Shown here in pieces: positions 23,614 through 31,688 of a DNA stretch of 35,388 nucleotides; within the stretch, counting starts at the first letter, position 1, and each line of letters opens with the position of its first letter. The DNA lies in the NCBI RefSeq assembly GCF_024343615.1, contig NZ_RJUB01000154.1, forward strand, positions 1 through 35,388, written 5' to 3'. The stretch is from Ferruginibacter sp. HRS2-29. Its GTDB lineage: Bacteria > Bacteroidota > Bacteroidia > Chitinophagales > Chitinophagaceae. Below the pieces are notes generated by a model, which searched no databases, was not told the origin of the DNA, and saw nothing but the letters and a program-made list of their open reading frames with translations. Both the position numbers and the translations under genes were made by a program.

Positions 23614-24621
23614 TCACAAATTTGCTTTGAGCTCATTCAGGAAGTCCTTCATTTTTTTCAAATTCTCGATCACCGAAAAAGTCTCATCCACCCTTTTATT
23701 TTTTTTAAGGAATTCTTTGGCGCCTTCGATGGTGTATTTTTTTTCGCGAAGCAGGTGATAGATCAGTTGCAGGTTCTTGATATCTTCCGGTCGGAAATGA
23801 CGATCGCCTTTACCGTTTTTCTTCGGCTTCAGGATATCGAATTCATTTTCCCAGAAACGGATCAGCGAAATATTCACTTTGAACATTTCCGAAACGGCAC
23901 CGATACTGTAATATCTTTTTTCGAAAAGAACGGAATCTTCAGGTATCTCAATAAGATCCGCTACCGTATTCATATCGCGGAGCTTCATACGCCCCCGGGT
24001 AGATTTTTTTTCCTTCACCCCAAGAGCTGTCACAGACCCTGTCGGGGGTTTATTTTCTATCCCACCGCCGACAGGGTTTTCAACCGCTGTCGGGGTGTTA
24101 ACCGCTGTCGGGGTGTTAACCGCTGCCGGGGTGCTAACCGCTGTAGGGGTTTCTTCCGTTTCCTCCTCCCCGTCTATTATTATTTCCAACTCCTTCACCG
24201 GTTCCTGCGTATCGTCTTCCAACACAAACGGCGACATCACCGTTATATAATTCTGCTCCAGTAATTTTTCATCCGGTAGTTCTTCCTGCACCGCTTTTAT
24301 CTCTTCAAGCCCGGGCATTTTCAAACCAGCTTCCGTCATAACTTCTTCCTCTTCTTCCGCCAGCACTTCGGAAGCCTGTTCTTCTGCCTCTTCCGCCGCG
24401 GGTATAACCGTCTGTATCACCTCAGGCACTTCACTGATCACAACAGGCTCTTCCACCTCCCGAACTTTTGAAACCTCTTGAACCTCTTGAACCTCTTGAA
24501 CCTCCTGAACCTCTTGAATTTTTTGAACCTCCTGAACTTTTTGCACATGCTCCTTCTTCACCGGTTTTTCTTCCGGCGGATTGTCGAACATGTCAAATAA
24601 AGAGGCTTGTGTGAGTGCCAT
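23614..24621 (-). CDS. MerR-type regulator with long repeat-rich N-terminal extension
   Basis: 335 aa. The DNA-binding MerR domain is near the C-terminus, about residues 230-300: RYYSIGAVSEMFKVNISLIR, FWENEFDILKP, then RHFRPEDIKNLQLIYHLL. In relatives this regulator is little more than that domain. Here about 215 residues precede it: a stretch of QEV-type triplets coded by a 9-bp tandem repeat (about residues 26-52), a Glu-rich acidic region, and PTAVNT repeats coded by a palindromic element (about 157-197). The extension is probably disordered. Gene order with the M23 peptidase and alaS is usual for the phylum. Targets unknown. Confidence 0.88.
   Translation of the reverse strand: MALTQASLFDMFDNPPEEKPVKKEHVQKVQEVQKIQEVQEVQEVQEVQEVSKVREVEEPVVISEVPEVIQTVIPAAEEAEEQASEVLAEEEEEVMTEAGLKMPGLEEIKAVQEELPDEKLLEQNYITVMSPFVLEDDTQEPVKELEIIIDGEEETEETPTAVSTPAAVNTPTAVNTPTAVENPVGGGIENKPPTGSVTALGVKEKKSTRGRMKLRDMNTVADLIEIPEDSVLFEKRYYSIGAVSEMFKVNISLIRFWENEFDILKPKKNGKGDRHFRPEDIKNLQLIYHLLREKKYTIEGAKEFLKKNKRVDETFSVIENLKKMKDFLNELKANL
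24030..24150. repeat. Palindromic/tandem repeat inside the MerR-type gene
   Basis: CCCTGTCGG (near 24040) and CCGACAGGG (near 24068) form an inverted repeat, followed by four copies of an 18-bp unit around AACCGCTGTCGGGGTGTT to 24150. It resembles the GACCGCTGACGGGG-type intergenic element at 19442-19521. It is translated in frame as PTAVNT-type repeats. Confidence 0.7.
24464..24545. repeat. 9-bp tandem repeat coding for QEV triplets
   Basis: About eight imperfect units of TTGAACCTC (plus strand) encode Gln-Glu-Val in the minus-strand protein. The 9-bp period keeps the frame, so copy number can change without a frameshift. Confidence 0.8.
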
Positions 24622-24642
24622 AGAACAAAATTAGGTTTTTTT

Positions 24643-24779
24643 GATTACACGAATTAGAGCGAATTACACGAATTAGTAGAGGTTATGCACAGTAATATGA
24701 AAAAAAATGTGATACAGAAAATACGGTTACTTCCTTATTCGCGAATTCGAGTAATTCGTTTTAATTCGTGTAATAAAAA
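24643..24779. repeat. Inverted-repeat element with ATTACACGAATTA arms
   Basis: The left arm has two ATTACACGAATTAG motifs (24643-24677), and the right arm (about 24740-24775) has GAGTAATTCG and TTTTAATTCGTGTAAT. They enclose about 65 bp and fill the gap between the M23 gene and the MerR-type gene. Confidence 0.75.
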
Positions 24780-25754
24780 TTAGTCGAAGCTCTTGGCACT
24801 TCCCATGGCTGCCAGTTTCAGCAGCTGATCGTATTGCTCCGCATTGAGATCATTGTAGAAAAAATAAACCGGATCCACGGCATTTCCATTAATATGTACT
24901 TCGTAATGGCAATGCGGCCCGGTGCTTTTACCGGTACTGCCCACCCAACCTATCACTTCGCCACGTGTAACTTTTTGTCCCTGGCGTGCTTTGATGCGTA
25001 CCATGTGGCCATACAGCGTTTCATATCCATACCCGTGATTGATCAATACATGATTGCCATATCCACCTTCAGAGTAGCCGGCTTCGCTGATGGTCCCATC
25101 GCCGGTGGCATAGATCGGTGTGCCCTGCGGCGCTGTAAAATCAAGACCCTTATGCATTTTGGGCGTACCATACACCGGGTCGATACGCATACCAAAACCA
25201 CTGGCGATACGGTTCAGCTGCTTGTTGCTCACCGGCTGGATAGCGGGTATGCTGGCCAATTTCGAATCCTGGTTCCTGATCAGCTTTTCGATGCTGCCAT
25301 AACTGGTAAACTGGTATTTCATGCGGGCGTCCAGGTTGTTCAGTTGCGCCGCGATATCTTTTCCAAGAAAATCATCCGACATGCCTTTTACCTTATCCAG
25401 TTCCTGTTGCTTTTCGATGAGCTTCGCCCGGGCACTGTCTGGCAGCGGGTTTGCTTCGAATATAGAGCGGTAAACGTCGTTGTCCCTTTTTTCCAGGCTC
25501 GCCATCTGATCCTGCAATGCCTTTACCTTTCCTGAAAGTAATTTGTAATTTTCCAGCATCGGCTTGTATTTCAGGTCACTTTCAAGCTGGGTAGGTTTTG
25601 GAATAAAACGGTTGTACAAATAAATAACGATGGCCGAACTTACCAGCAAAGCGCTCATGAACCCGAAGAAGCGGAGCAGCTTTACCCGAAGAGGGGTTAT
25701 CAGCTTTTCGTAACGAAGCGTATGTGTATTATAATAATATTTTATTTTTTTCAT
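24780..25754 (-). CDS. M23 family peptidase with membrane anchor and coiled coil
   Basis: 324 aa from ATG 25754 (KKIKYYYNTHTLRYEKL), the N-terminus usual in the Bacteroidota family; 11 codons upstream are open but not conserved in style. One membrane helix near 36-55 (FMSALLVSSAIVIYLYN), then a coiled coil (about 65-150). The C-terminal LytM domain is complete: SGFGMRIDPVYG, MHKGLDF (H-x3-D), ETLYGHM, and GPHCHYEV (H-x-H). Cuts, or helps cut, peptidoglycan during growth or division. Transcribed divergently from alaS and towards the MerR-type gene. Confidence 0.92.
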   Translation of the reverse strand: MKKIKYYYNTHTLRYEKLITPLRVKLLRFFGFMSALLVSSAIVIYLYNRFIPKPTQLESDLKYKPMLENYKLLSGKVKALQDQMASLEKRDNDVYRSIFEANPLPDSARAKLIEKQQELDKVKGMSDDFLGKDIAAQLNNLDARMKYQFTSYGSIEKLIRNQDSKLASIPAIQPVSNKQLNRIASGFGMRIDPVYGTPKMHKGLDFTAPQGTPIYATGDGTISEAGYSEGGYGNHVLINHGYGYETLYGHMVRIKARQGQKVTRGEVIGWVGSTGKSTGPHCHYEVHINGNAVDPVYFFYNDLNAEQYDQLLKLAAMGSAKSFD

Positions 25755-25972
25755 ACCACAAACCACAGAAGAGGCTTTTAAAATCATGCTTATTGACTAA
25801 ATTTGCCACTATTGAAAAATGACAAGTATTATTTTCGGTGCCCGTCCATATACGTCGGTTCTGCTTCAGCAACAGCTTTGCGCTGAAAAGAAGTGCCCTC
25901 TTGTACAGTGCACCGGGTCTACAAATATAACTCCATAAACATTAAAGACAACCCATTCAAATAAATAATAAC

Positions 25973-28711
25973 ATGAAGACGGCTAGCGAAATCAGGCAGG
26001 AATTCCTTGACTTTTTTAAATCAAAAGGACATGTCATTGTTCCTTCGGCACCTATCGTGGTGAAAAACGACCCCACCCTTTTGTTCATCAATTCTGGCAT
26101 GGCGCCATTCAAGGATGCGTTCCTGGGCAACAAACCCGCGCCGGCAAAACGCGTGGCCGATACGCAAAAATGTTTACGCGTAAGCGGAAAACACAACGAC
26201 CTTGAAGAAGTGGGCGTAGATACCTATCATCATACCATGTTTGAAATGCTGGGCAACTGGAGCTTTGGCGATTATTTCAAAAAAGAAGCCATCGCCTGGA
26301 GCTGGGAACTGCTGACGGATGTATACGGCATTCCGGAAGAACAGCTGTATGTGACCGTTTTTGGCGGCGATGAAAAAGAAGGGCTGGCGATGGACCAGGA
26401 AGCCTACGATTTCTGGAAAGAACATATCGACGAAAGCCGCATCCTGCAGGGATCCAAAAAAGATAATTTCTGGGAAATGGGTGATACCGGGCCGTGCGGA
26501 CCTTGTTCGGAGATCCACGTGGATTGCCGTACTGCCGAAGAACGTGCCGATGGCAAAGGCCATGAACTGGTAAATGCCGATCACCCGCAGGTGATAGAGA
26601 TATGGAACAATGTATTCATGCAGTTCAACCGCAAAAAAGACGGTTCGCTCGAACTGCTGCCTGCTCAACATGTGGATACCGGCATGGGCTTCGAGCGCCT
26701 GGTACGTGTGCTGCAAAAGAAAACAAGCAACTACGATACCGATGTATTTAGTAATACTATAACCGCAGTTGAAAAGATCACAGGTAAAAAATATGATGCT
26801 TCCTTAACTCCCGCAGATTCGATAAAAGTTGCGGGCTCCTCCCCGCTTGGGGGAGGTTGGGAGGGGGCTGTCGCGTTCCGTGTACTGGCCGATCATATCC
26901 GTGCCATCGCATTCACCATTGCTGATGGGCAGCTGCCTTCCAATACCGGCGCTGGTTATGTGATACGCCGCATCCTTCGCAGGGCGGTGCGTTATTATTA
27001 TTCTTATCTCGATTACAAACAGCCGCTGATGTTTCAGTTGCTGCCGGTGATTGCGGAGCAGTTTAAAAATGTGTTTCCTGAACTGGCGCAACAACAGGAT
27101 TTTGTTGCCAAAGTGATCAAGGAAGAAGAAGAAGGGTTTTTGCGTACGCTTGATAAAGGGTTAAAAAGAATGGACGCCATCATTGCTTCCGCAAAAGATA
27201 ACACCATCAGCGGCAGCGATGCTTTCGAACTGCTGGATACTTATGGTTTCCCGATCGATCTTACACATCTCATCGCTTCTGAAAATGATCTGCGTGTGGA
27301 TGAAGCCGGTTTCCATGCCGAAATGAAACAGCAGAAAGACCGCTCCCGTGCCGCTACGGCATTGGATACAGAAGACTGGGTGGTGGTGAATGAAGGCAAC
27401 AGCAATGGTTTTGTGGGTTACGAAAAACTGGAAGCAGACACCAAAGTGTTGCGCTACCGCAAAGTTTCGGGGAAAGGAAAAACGCAATACCAGATCGTGC
27501 TCGATCAGACACCTTTTTACGCTGAAAGCGGCGGGCAGGTAGGTGATACCGGCAAATTCTTAATTAATAATGAAGAATTAATAATTAATAATACTAAAAA
27601 AGAGAATGACCTTATTATTCACTTTACCGACTCCATCCCTGAAAGCCTTGAGGGCAACCTCACGGCTTATGTAGATATCTGGCGCAGGAAAAACATCGCC
27701 GTGCACCACAGCGTAACACACCTTATGCATGCTGCATTAAGACAAGTACTGGGCACACACGTAGCACAGAAAGGAAGCCTGGTGAATGATGAGTACCTGC
27801 GTTTCGATTTTTCTCATTTCGTGAAAATGACGGAGGAGGAAATTGCGCAGGTGGAAAAGATCGTGAATGAAAAGATCAGGGAAAATATCCCGGTGGTGAT
27901 CAAAAGCATGAGCAAGGACGAAGCGATCGCCATGGGCGCCACCGCTTTGTTTGGCGAAAAATATGGCGATGTGGTACGTGTGGTGGTGATGGATCCTGCT
28001 TACTCGATAGAATTGTGTGGTGGTACGCATGTGGGCAGCACCGGTGAGCTTGGTTATTTCAAGATCACCAGCGAAGCGGCTGTGGCCGCGGGTGTACGCC
28101 GTATAGAAGCGGTGAGTGGCGCAGCCGCGGAAAATTTTATAAAAGAAGAATTAGGTAAATTAGAAATTGTAAAAAAAGCTTTAAAAAATCCTAAAGAATT
28201 TAATGAAGTTTTTGAGAAATTCATTTCAGAAAAAAATGACTTAAAGAAAAAAATTGATTTTATAGAAATGTCGAAGTCTACCGAAATCGCTACCGAAATC
28301 CTTGCTGAAAATGTTGTCAAACATAAAATTATTTCTGTCATTGCTAGCGATTTTGATTGCTACTCGGTTGAGATTTTTAATTCTGTTTTTAACAACATAA
28401 GAAACAAAATCAAGGATTCTGTAATTATATTAGGAGCTAAAATTCAGAATAAAGAGTATTTGCGAGTTTTTATTAATACTAAGGATATAAACTATACAAT
28501 GAATTTTAGACTTGACTCAATATATAATGACATAGTGGTTAATGATTTAACGTCTACTACTTTTGGCCAAATTGCGGAGGCAAGTGCTAATATTCTTAAT
28601 GCCGTAGGAAATTTTAAGAACGGTCTAAAACAAATAATTAAACAAGTAGAGACTAGTATTACTTCCACTATTTCAGCAGTTGAAATGTTAGATGATTTTA
28701 CAAGAGGATAA
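25973..28711 (+). CDS. alaS: Alanyl-tRNA synthetase with atypical C-terminal domain
   Basis: 912 aa. Charges tRNA-Ala and edits misacylated tRNA. The class II catalytic core is normal (TLLFINSGMAPFKDAFLG, GNWSFGDYFKKEA). The editing domain keeps its zinc ligands: HHSVTHLMH and CGGTHVGSTGE. Two in-frame inserts are seen: SSPLGGGWEGA at about 287-299, from a G/C palindrome, and LINNEELIINN at about 529-540, from an AATTAATAAT repeat. From about residue 720 (ENFIKEELGKLEIVKK) to the end the gene is very AT-rich, and the C-Ala/DHHA1 domain lacks the Gly-rich GGGG...AGG motif. I infer replacement of the 3' end by foreign sequence. Confidence 0.95.
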   Translation: MKTASEIRQEFLDFFKSKGHVIVPSAPIVVKNDPTLLFINSGMAPFKDAFLGNKPAPAKRVADTQKCLRVSGKHNDLEEVGVDTYHHTMFEMLGNWSFGDYFKKEAIAWSWELLTDVYGIPEEQLYVTVFGGDEKEGLAMDQEAYDFWKEHIDESRILQGSKKDNFWEMGDTGPCGPCSEIHVDCRTAEERADGKGHELVNADHPQVIEIWNNVFMQFNRKKDGSLELLPAQHVDTGMGFERLVRVLQKKTSNYDTDVFSNTITAVEKITGKKYDASLTPADSIKVAGSSPLGGGWEGAVAFRVLADHIRAIAFTIADGQLPSNTGAGYVIRRILRRAVRYYYSYLDYKQPLMFQLLPVIAEQFKNVFPELAQQQDFVAKVIKEEEEGFLRTLDKGLKRMDAIIASAKDNTISGSDAFELLDTYGFPIDLTHLIASENDLRVDEAGFHAEMKQQKDRSRAATALDTEDWVVVNEGNSNGFVGYEKLEADTKVLRYRKVSGKGKTQYQIVLDQTPFYAESGGQVGDTGKFLINNEELIINNTKKENDLIIHFTDSIPESLEGNLTAYVDIWRRKNIAVHHSVTHLMHAALRQVLGTHVAQKGSLVNDEYLRFDFSHFVKMTEEEIAQVEKIVNEKIRENIPVVIKSMSKDEAIAMGATALFGEKYGDVVRVVVMDPAYSIELCGGTHVGSTGELGYFKITSEAAVAAGVRRIEAVSGAAAENFIKEELGKLEIVKKALKNPKEFNEVFEKFISEKNDLKKKIDFIEMSKSTEIATEILAENVVKHKIISVIASDFDCYSVEIFNSVFNNIRNKIKDSVIILGAKIQNKEYLRVFINTKDINYTMNFRLDSIYNDIVVNDLTSTTFGQIAEASANILNAVGNFKNGLKQIIKQVETSITSTISAVEMLDDFTRG
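26833..26869. repeat. G/C palindrome inserted in frame in alaS
   Basis: CTCCTCCCC, then GCTT, then GGGGGAGG forms a hairpin, followed by TTGGGAGGGGGCT. This is the layout of an intergenic repeat. Translated it reads SSPLGGGWEGA, just before the conserved AFRVLADHIRAIAF. Confidence 0.8.
28133..28711. other. AT-rich 3' segment of alaS, probable transferred DNA
   Basis: Counted by hand, G+C is 35/60 at 28081-28140, then 11/60 at 28141-28200, 11/60 at 28201-28260, 15/60 at 28381-28440 and 22/60 at 28561-28620. The change is sharp, at about 28131, and codon use shifts to A/T endings. The AT-rich tract continues about 25 bp past the stop and ends at the CACAGAG-type repeat. Confidence 0.85.
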
Positions 28712-28733
28712 TTTACACTAAAAAGATACTCAT

Positions 28734-28851
28734 ATAATTTAACCACAAAGTTGCATGAGCAAAGACACACAGAGTTTCACAGAGTGGTGACAACTCTATA
28801 AAACTCTGTGCAACTCTGTGAAATAAACCTCCTTTAACTCCGTGGTCATTC
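28734..28851. repeat. Inverted-repeat element with CACAGAGTT arms
   Basis: ACCACAAAGTTGC, then CACACAGAGTTTCACAGAG on the left; ACTCTGTGCAACTCTGTG and ACTCCGTGGT on the right, around a short centre. The right arm's GTGGT supplies the GTG start of the GNAT gene. Confidence 0.8.
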
Positions 28852-29366
28852 TCGAAACTCCCCGCCTCCTTCTCCGTCGCTTCACCGAAGCCGATGCGCC
28901 GTTGATCTTCGGGCTCAACAGCGATCCGGAGGTATTGAAATATCTGCACGAATTTCCCCTGATCGATAAAAAAGATGCAGAACGGATCATCCGTGATGTT
29001 ATCCTGCCGCAATACGAAAACGATCTCGGCCGCTGGGCGGTGATCCTAAAGGAAACCAATGAATTCATCGGCTGGTGCGGATTGAAATACCGCCCGGAGA
29101 TGAACGAAACAGACCTGGGTTATCGTTTCAAAAAAAGTTCGTGGGGAAAAGGTTATGGCACAGAAGCCGCTAAGCATACGCTTCAATATGGTTTTGATAA
29201 ATTAAAACTGAAAGAGATCACGGGAAGGGCGCATATAGAAAATATCGGTTCCCTGAAGATACTGGAGAAGATCGGGATGAAATTTATTAAAGAGGAAGTG
29301 GTGGATAATTGCCCGGTGAAAACATTTGTGGCAAAGCCACAAATGTCAATAGTGAATAGTCAATAG
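28842..29366 (+). CDS. GNAT acetyltransferase, RimJ/RimL type
   Basis: 174 aa with GTG start at 28842. N-terminus VILETPRLLLRRFTEADAPL and acetyl-CoA loop SSWGKGYGTEAAKH, then IENIGSLKILEKIGMKF, fit the GNAT_3 family that acetylates N-termini or small molecules; the substrate cannot be told. Its start codon lies in the right arm of one repeat element, and its last residues (MSIVNSQ and stop) are coded by the left arm of the next. Both ends are therefore shaped by repeats. Confidence 0.88.
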   Translation: MVILETPRLLLRRFTEADAPLIFGLNSDPEVLKYLHEFPLIDKKDAERIIRDVILPQYENDLGRWAVILKETNEFIGWCGLKYRPEMNETDLGYRFKKSSWGKGYGTEAAKHTLQYGFDKLKLKEITGRAHIENIGSLKILEKIGMKFIKEEVVDNCPVKTFVAKPQMSIVNSQ

Positions 29367-29476
29367 TCAAATCTTCGAAGTTTATTATATCACCGAAAAT
29401 CACTTTCTTTGAAATTAAAAAATGGCCTGACCTTGTAACGTTCAAAGGTTTGACTATTCACTATTGACTATTCACT
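29344..29476. repeat. Inverted-repeat element upstream of the bestrophin gene
   Basis: Left arm ATGTCAATAGTGAATAGTCA and right arm GACTATTCACTATTGACTAT flank about 70 bp that include CTTCGAAG and TTATATCACCGAAAA. The left arm ends the GNAT gene and the right arm stops at the bestrophin ATG (29477). The partner at 30359-30490 is the same family, inverted. Confidence 0.85.
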
Positions 29477-30361
29477 ATGGTTAATTACAACCCCAAAGAC
29501 TGGTTCAGCACCATCTTCCGCTTTCACAAGGCGGATACATCGCGTAAGCTTTTTCCGCTGATCATGGTCGTTTCTCTCTATTCTGCGGCAATCGCCTACA
29601 TCGAGATCAACCTGCTTCACCTTACCGATAAAAGTTATCTCAGGAATATCCCGCTGATGCATAGCCTGCTGGGGGTGGTGATCTCCATCCTGCTGGTATT
29701 CCGCACCAACACCGCTTATGACCGCTGGTGGGAAGGCAGGAAACTATGGGGCGGACTGGTCAACAACAGCCGCAACCTGGCGATGAAACTTTCGGCCATG
29801 CTGCCTACTGAAGAAACCGCACAGCGCACTTTTTTCCGCAAGATGATCCCCGCCTTTGCGCATGCGTTGCATACCCACCTGAAATCGGAAGAAACCAGGA
29901 CAGCACTTTTTGAAAAAGCGATCGCGAAAGGCCACCTGACAAATATTGATACCGAAAAACATATCCCCAACCAGATCGCCGCTAAAATATTCAAGCATAT
30001 CCAATCGCTGTATGCGGAAAAGATAATCGACGGTAACCAGCTCATCGTGCTCAACGAGGAACTACGATCATTCACAGATATCTGCGGCGCCTGCGAACGC
30101 ATCAAAAATACGCCCATCCCTTACTCCTATAGCGTCTTCATTAAAAAATTCATTTTCGTGTATGTGATCACGTTACCCATCGGGTATGTGTTCAGCCTCG
30201 GCTTTTGGGTAGTACCTGTAGTGGCATTTATTTTTTATGTGCTGGCCAGTATGGAACTCATTGCCGAAGAAATTGAAGACCCATTTGGCGAAGACGATAA
30301 TGATGTGCCTACGCACCAGATTGCAGACAGGATACAGCTGCATGTGGAGGAAATCCTTTAG
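29477..30361 (+). CDS. Bestrophin-family anion channel
   Basis: 294 aa, membrane protein of the bestrophin/UPF0187 family, pentameric channels for chloride or other ions. Seen: N-terminal FRFHKADTSRKLFPLI, hydrophobic segments near residues 27-48, 56-76, 216-236 and 238-258, the family motif FRTNTAYDRWWEGRKLWGGL, TPIPYSYSVF, and the acidic EEIEDPFGEDDNDVP that forms the C-terminal belt. Full length. Flanked on both sides by inverted copies of one repeat family. Confidence 0.93.
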   Translation: MVNYNPKDWFSTIFRFHKADTSRKLFPLIMVVSLYSAAIAYIEINLLHLTDKSYLRNIPLMHSLLGVVISILLVFRTNTAYDRWWEGRKLWGGLVNNSRNLAMKLSAMLPTEETAQRTFFRKMIPAFAHALHTHLKSEETRTALFEKAIAKGHLTNIDTEKHIPNQIAAKIFKHIQSLYAEKIIDGNQLIVLNEELRSFTDICGACERIKNTPIPYSYSVFIKKFIFVYVITLPIGYVFSLGFWVVPVVAFIFYVLASMELIAEEIEDPFGEDDNDVPTHQIADRIQLHVEEIL

Positions 30362-30490
30362 TCAATAGGGAATAGTCAATAGTCAGATCTTCGAACGTTG
30401 CTCTTTTCTTCGCACTTTCGTGATATAACGAACCTCCCCATCCGGTAAAATCTTTCGAAGGTTTCACTATTCACAATTGACCATTCACTT
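30359..30490. repeat. Inverted-repeat element downstream of bestrophin
   Basis: TAGTCAATAGGGAATAGTCA on the left and CACTATTCACAATTGACCAT on the right enclose about 75 bp with CTTCGAA near both ends and GTGATATAA, the inverse of the core at 29344-29476. The bestrophin stop TAG is the first codon of the left arm. Confidence 0.8.
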
Positions 30491-30526
30491 AATGTTTTGT
30501 TAAAGCAAAAAATTTATTTCCGAAAT

Positions 30527-30558
30527 CTTTCGTAATTCAATTTTTCCTCTTAGATTTG
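30527..30558 (+). promoter_or_regulatory. Candidate promoter of the PDZ gene
   Basis: TAGATTTG (30551-30558) matches TAnnTTTG fully; TTTCG sits 19 nt upstream as a weak -33 element. The ATG follows 35 nt later. Confidence 0.5.
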
Positions 30559-30593
30559 ATGTACTAAAGATTTCGTACATAAAACAACTCAAG

Positions 30594-31631
30594 ATGAAAA
30601 AATTGATCAGTGCTGCTATTTTCCCATGGTTGATGACCATTTTCGGGCAAAAAGCCATGGCGCAGGATACCCCAAAAGTAACCGACGAAAAAAAAGAAAC
30701 CCAGGAGATCATCATCCGCAAGAAGGGTGATAAAGATGTAACGCTTAACCTCCAGATCACCGGTGATAAAGTGACGGTGAATGGCAAGCCATTGATCGAG
30801 TTTTCAGACGATGCGATCACCATCAACAAGAAAAAGATCGTGATCCGCGATAATTTCGATATTAATTTCGATGGGGTCAATTTGGATGATTTCATACACG
30901 ATAATGACATCACTGTGAGTGGATTCGGCTCCAAAAGATCAGGTGCTTTCCTGGGTGTATATACGGATAAAACCGATGATGGCGCCAAGATCAGCAACAT
31001 TACCAAAGAAAGTGCCGCAGAAGCTGCTGGGTTGAAAAAAGACGATATCATCACTAAGATCAACGATACTAAAGTGACGGGGCCAGAGGATCTGTCTGAA
31101 GCGATCAGCAATTTCAAACCGAAAGACGAAATAAAAGTTACTTACAAAAGGGGCAGCGATAAAGAAAAGACCGTAAAAGCCACTTTGAAAGAAAGGGAAA
31201 TAAGTGAAACAAGAAGTTTCTCCTTTACTTCACCAGACGGTGGCGCAAGATCATTTTCATTCCCGCGTACTCCCACACCTCCAAGGACACCGGGCGCCGC
31301 ATGGGGCGATGATGGACGCAGTTTCAATGACTTGATCGTGGTGGGCAAAAGCAGGCAGAAACTCGGCATTAAGATCCAGGATACGGAAGAAAGTAATGGC
31401 GTGAAGATCCTTGATGTGGATGATGATTCTCCGGCTTCAAAAGCTGGCATCAAAAAAGATGATGTGCTTACCGAACTGAACGGTAAAAAGATCACCAATA
31501 CTGACGAAGCAAGGCAATTGCTGCAGGAAAATGCTGAAAATAACAGCTATCCTGTCAAGGTAAAACGTAATGGCACAGAAATGACCCTCAACGTGAAAAT
31601 TCCTAAAAAACTGAAAACAACAACTCTGTAA
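30594..31631 (+). CDS. Exported protein with two PDZ domains
   Basis: 345 aa with a signal peptide (MKKLISAAIFPWLMTIFGQK, cut near KAMAQ). Two PDZ domains: about residues 120-205 (FLGVYTD, AAEAAGLKKDDIITKINDTK) and 258-345 (KLGIKIQD, ASKAGIKKDDVLTELNGKK). No protease domain is attached, so it is not a DegP-like enzyme on its own; it may be an adaptor or scaffold in the periplasm. Between the domains lies a Pro/Ser/Arg-rich linker (FPRTPTPPRTPGAAW). A clear terminator follows. Confidence 0.85.
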   Translation: MKKLISAAIFPWLMTIFGQKAMAQDTPKVTDEKKETQEIIIRKKGDKDVTLNLQITGDKVTVNGKPLIEFSDDAITINKKKIVIRDNFDINFDGVNLDDFIHDNDITVSGFGSKRSGAFLGVYTDKTDDGAKISNITKESAAEAAGLKKDDIITKINDTKVTGPEDLSEAISNFKPKDEIKVTYKRGSDKEKTVKATLKEREISETRSFSFTSPDGGARSFSFPRTPTPPRTPGAAWGDDGRSFNDLIVVGKSRQKLGIKIQDTEESNGVKILDVDDDSPASKAGIKKDDVLTELNGKKITNTDEARQLLQENAENNSYPVKVKRNGTEMTLNVKIPKKLKTTTL

Positions 31632-31652
31632 TAGTTTAGTTTATTAAAAATG

Positions 31653-31684
31653 AAGCGTCCCGATTTCTATCGGGACGCTTTTTT
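31653..31684 (+). terminator. Intrinsic terminator after the PDZ gene
   Basis: AAGCGTCCCGAT (31653-31664) and ATCGGGACGCTT (31669-31680) form a perfect 12-bp stem with a TTCT loop, followed by TTTT. Confidence 0.9.
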
Positions 31685-31688
31685 GTGG

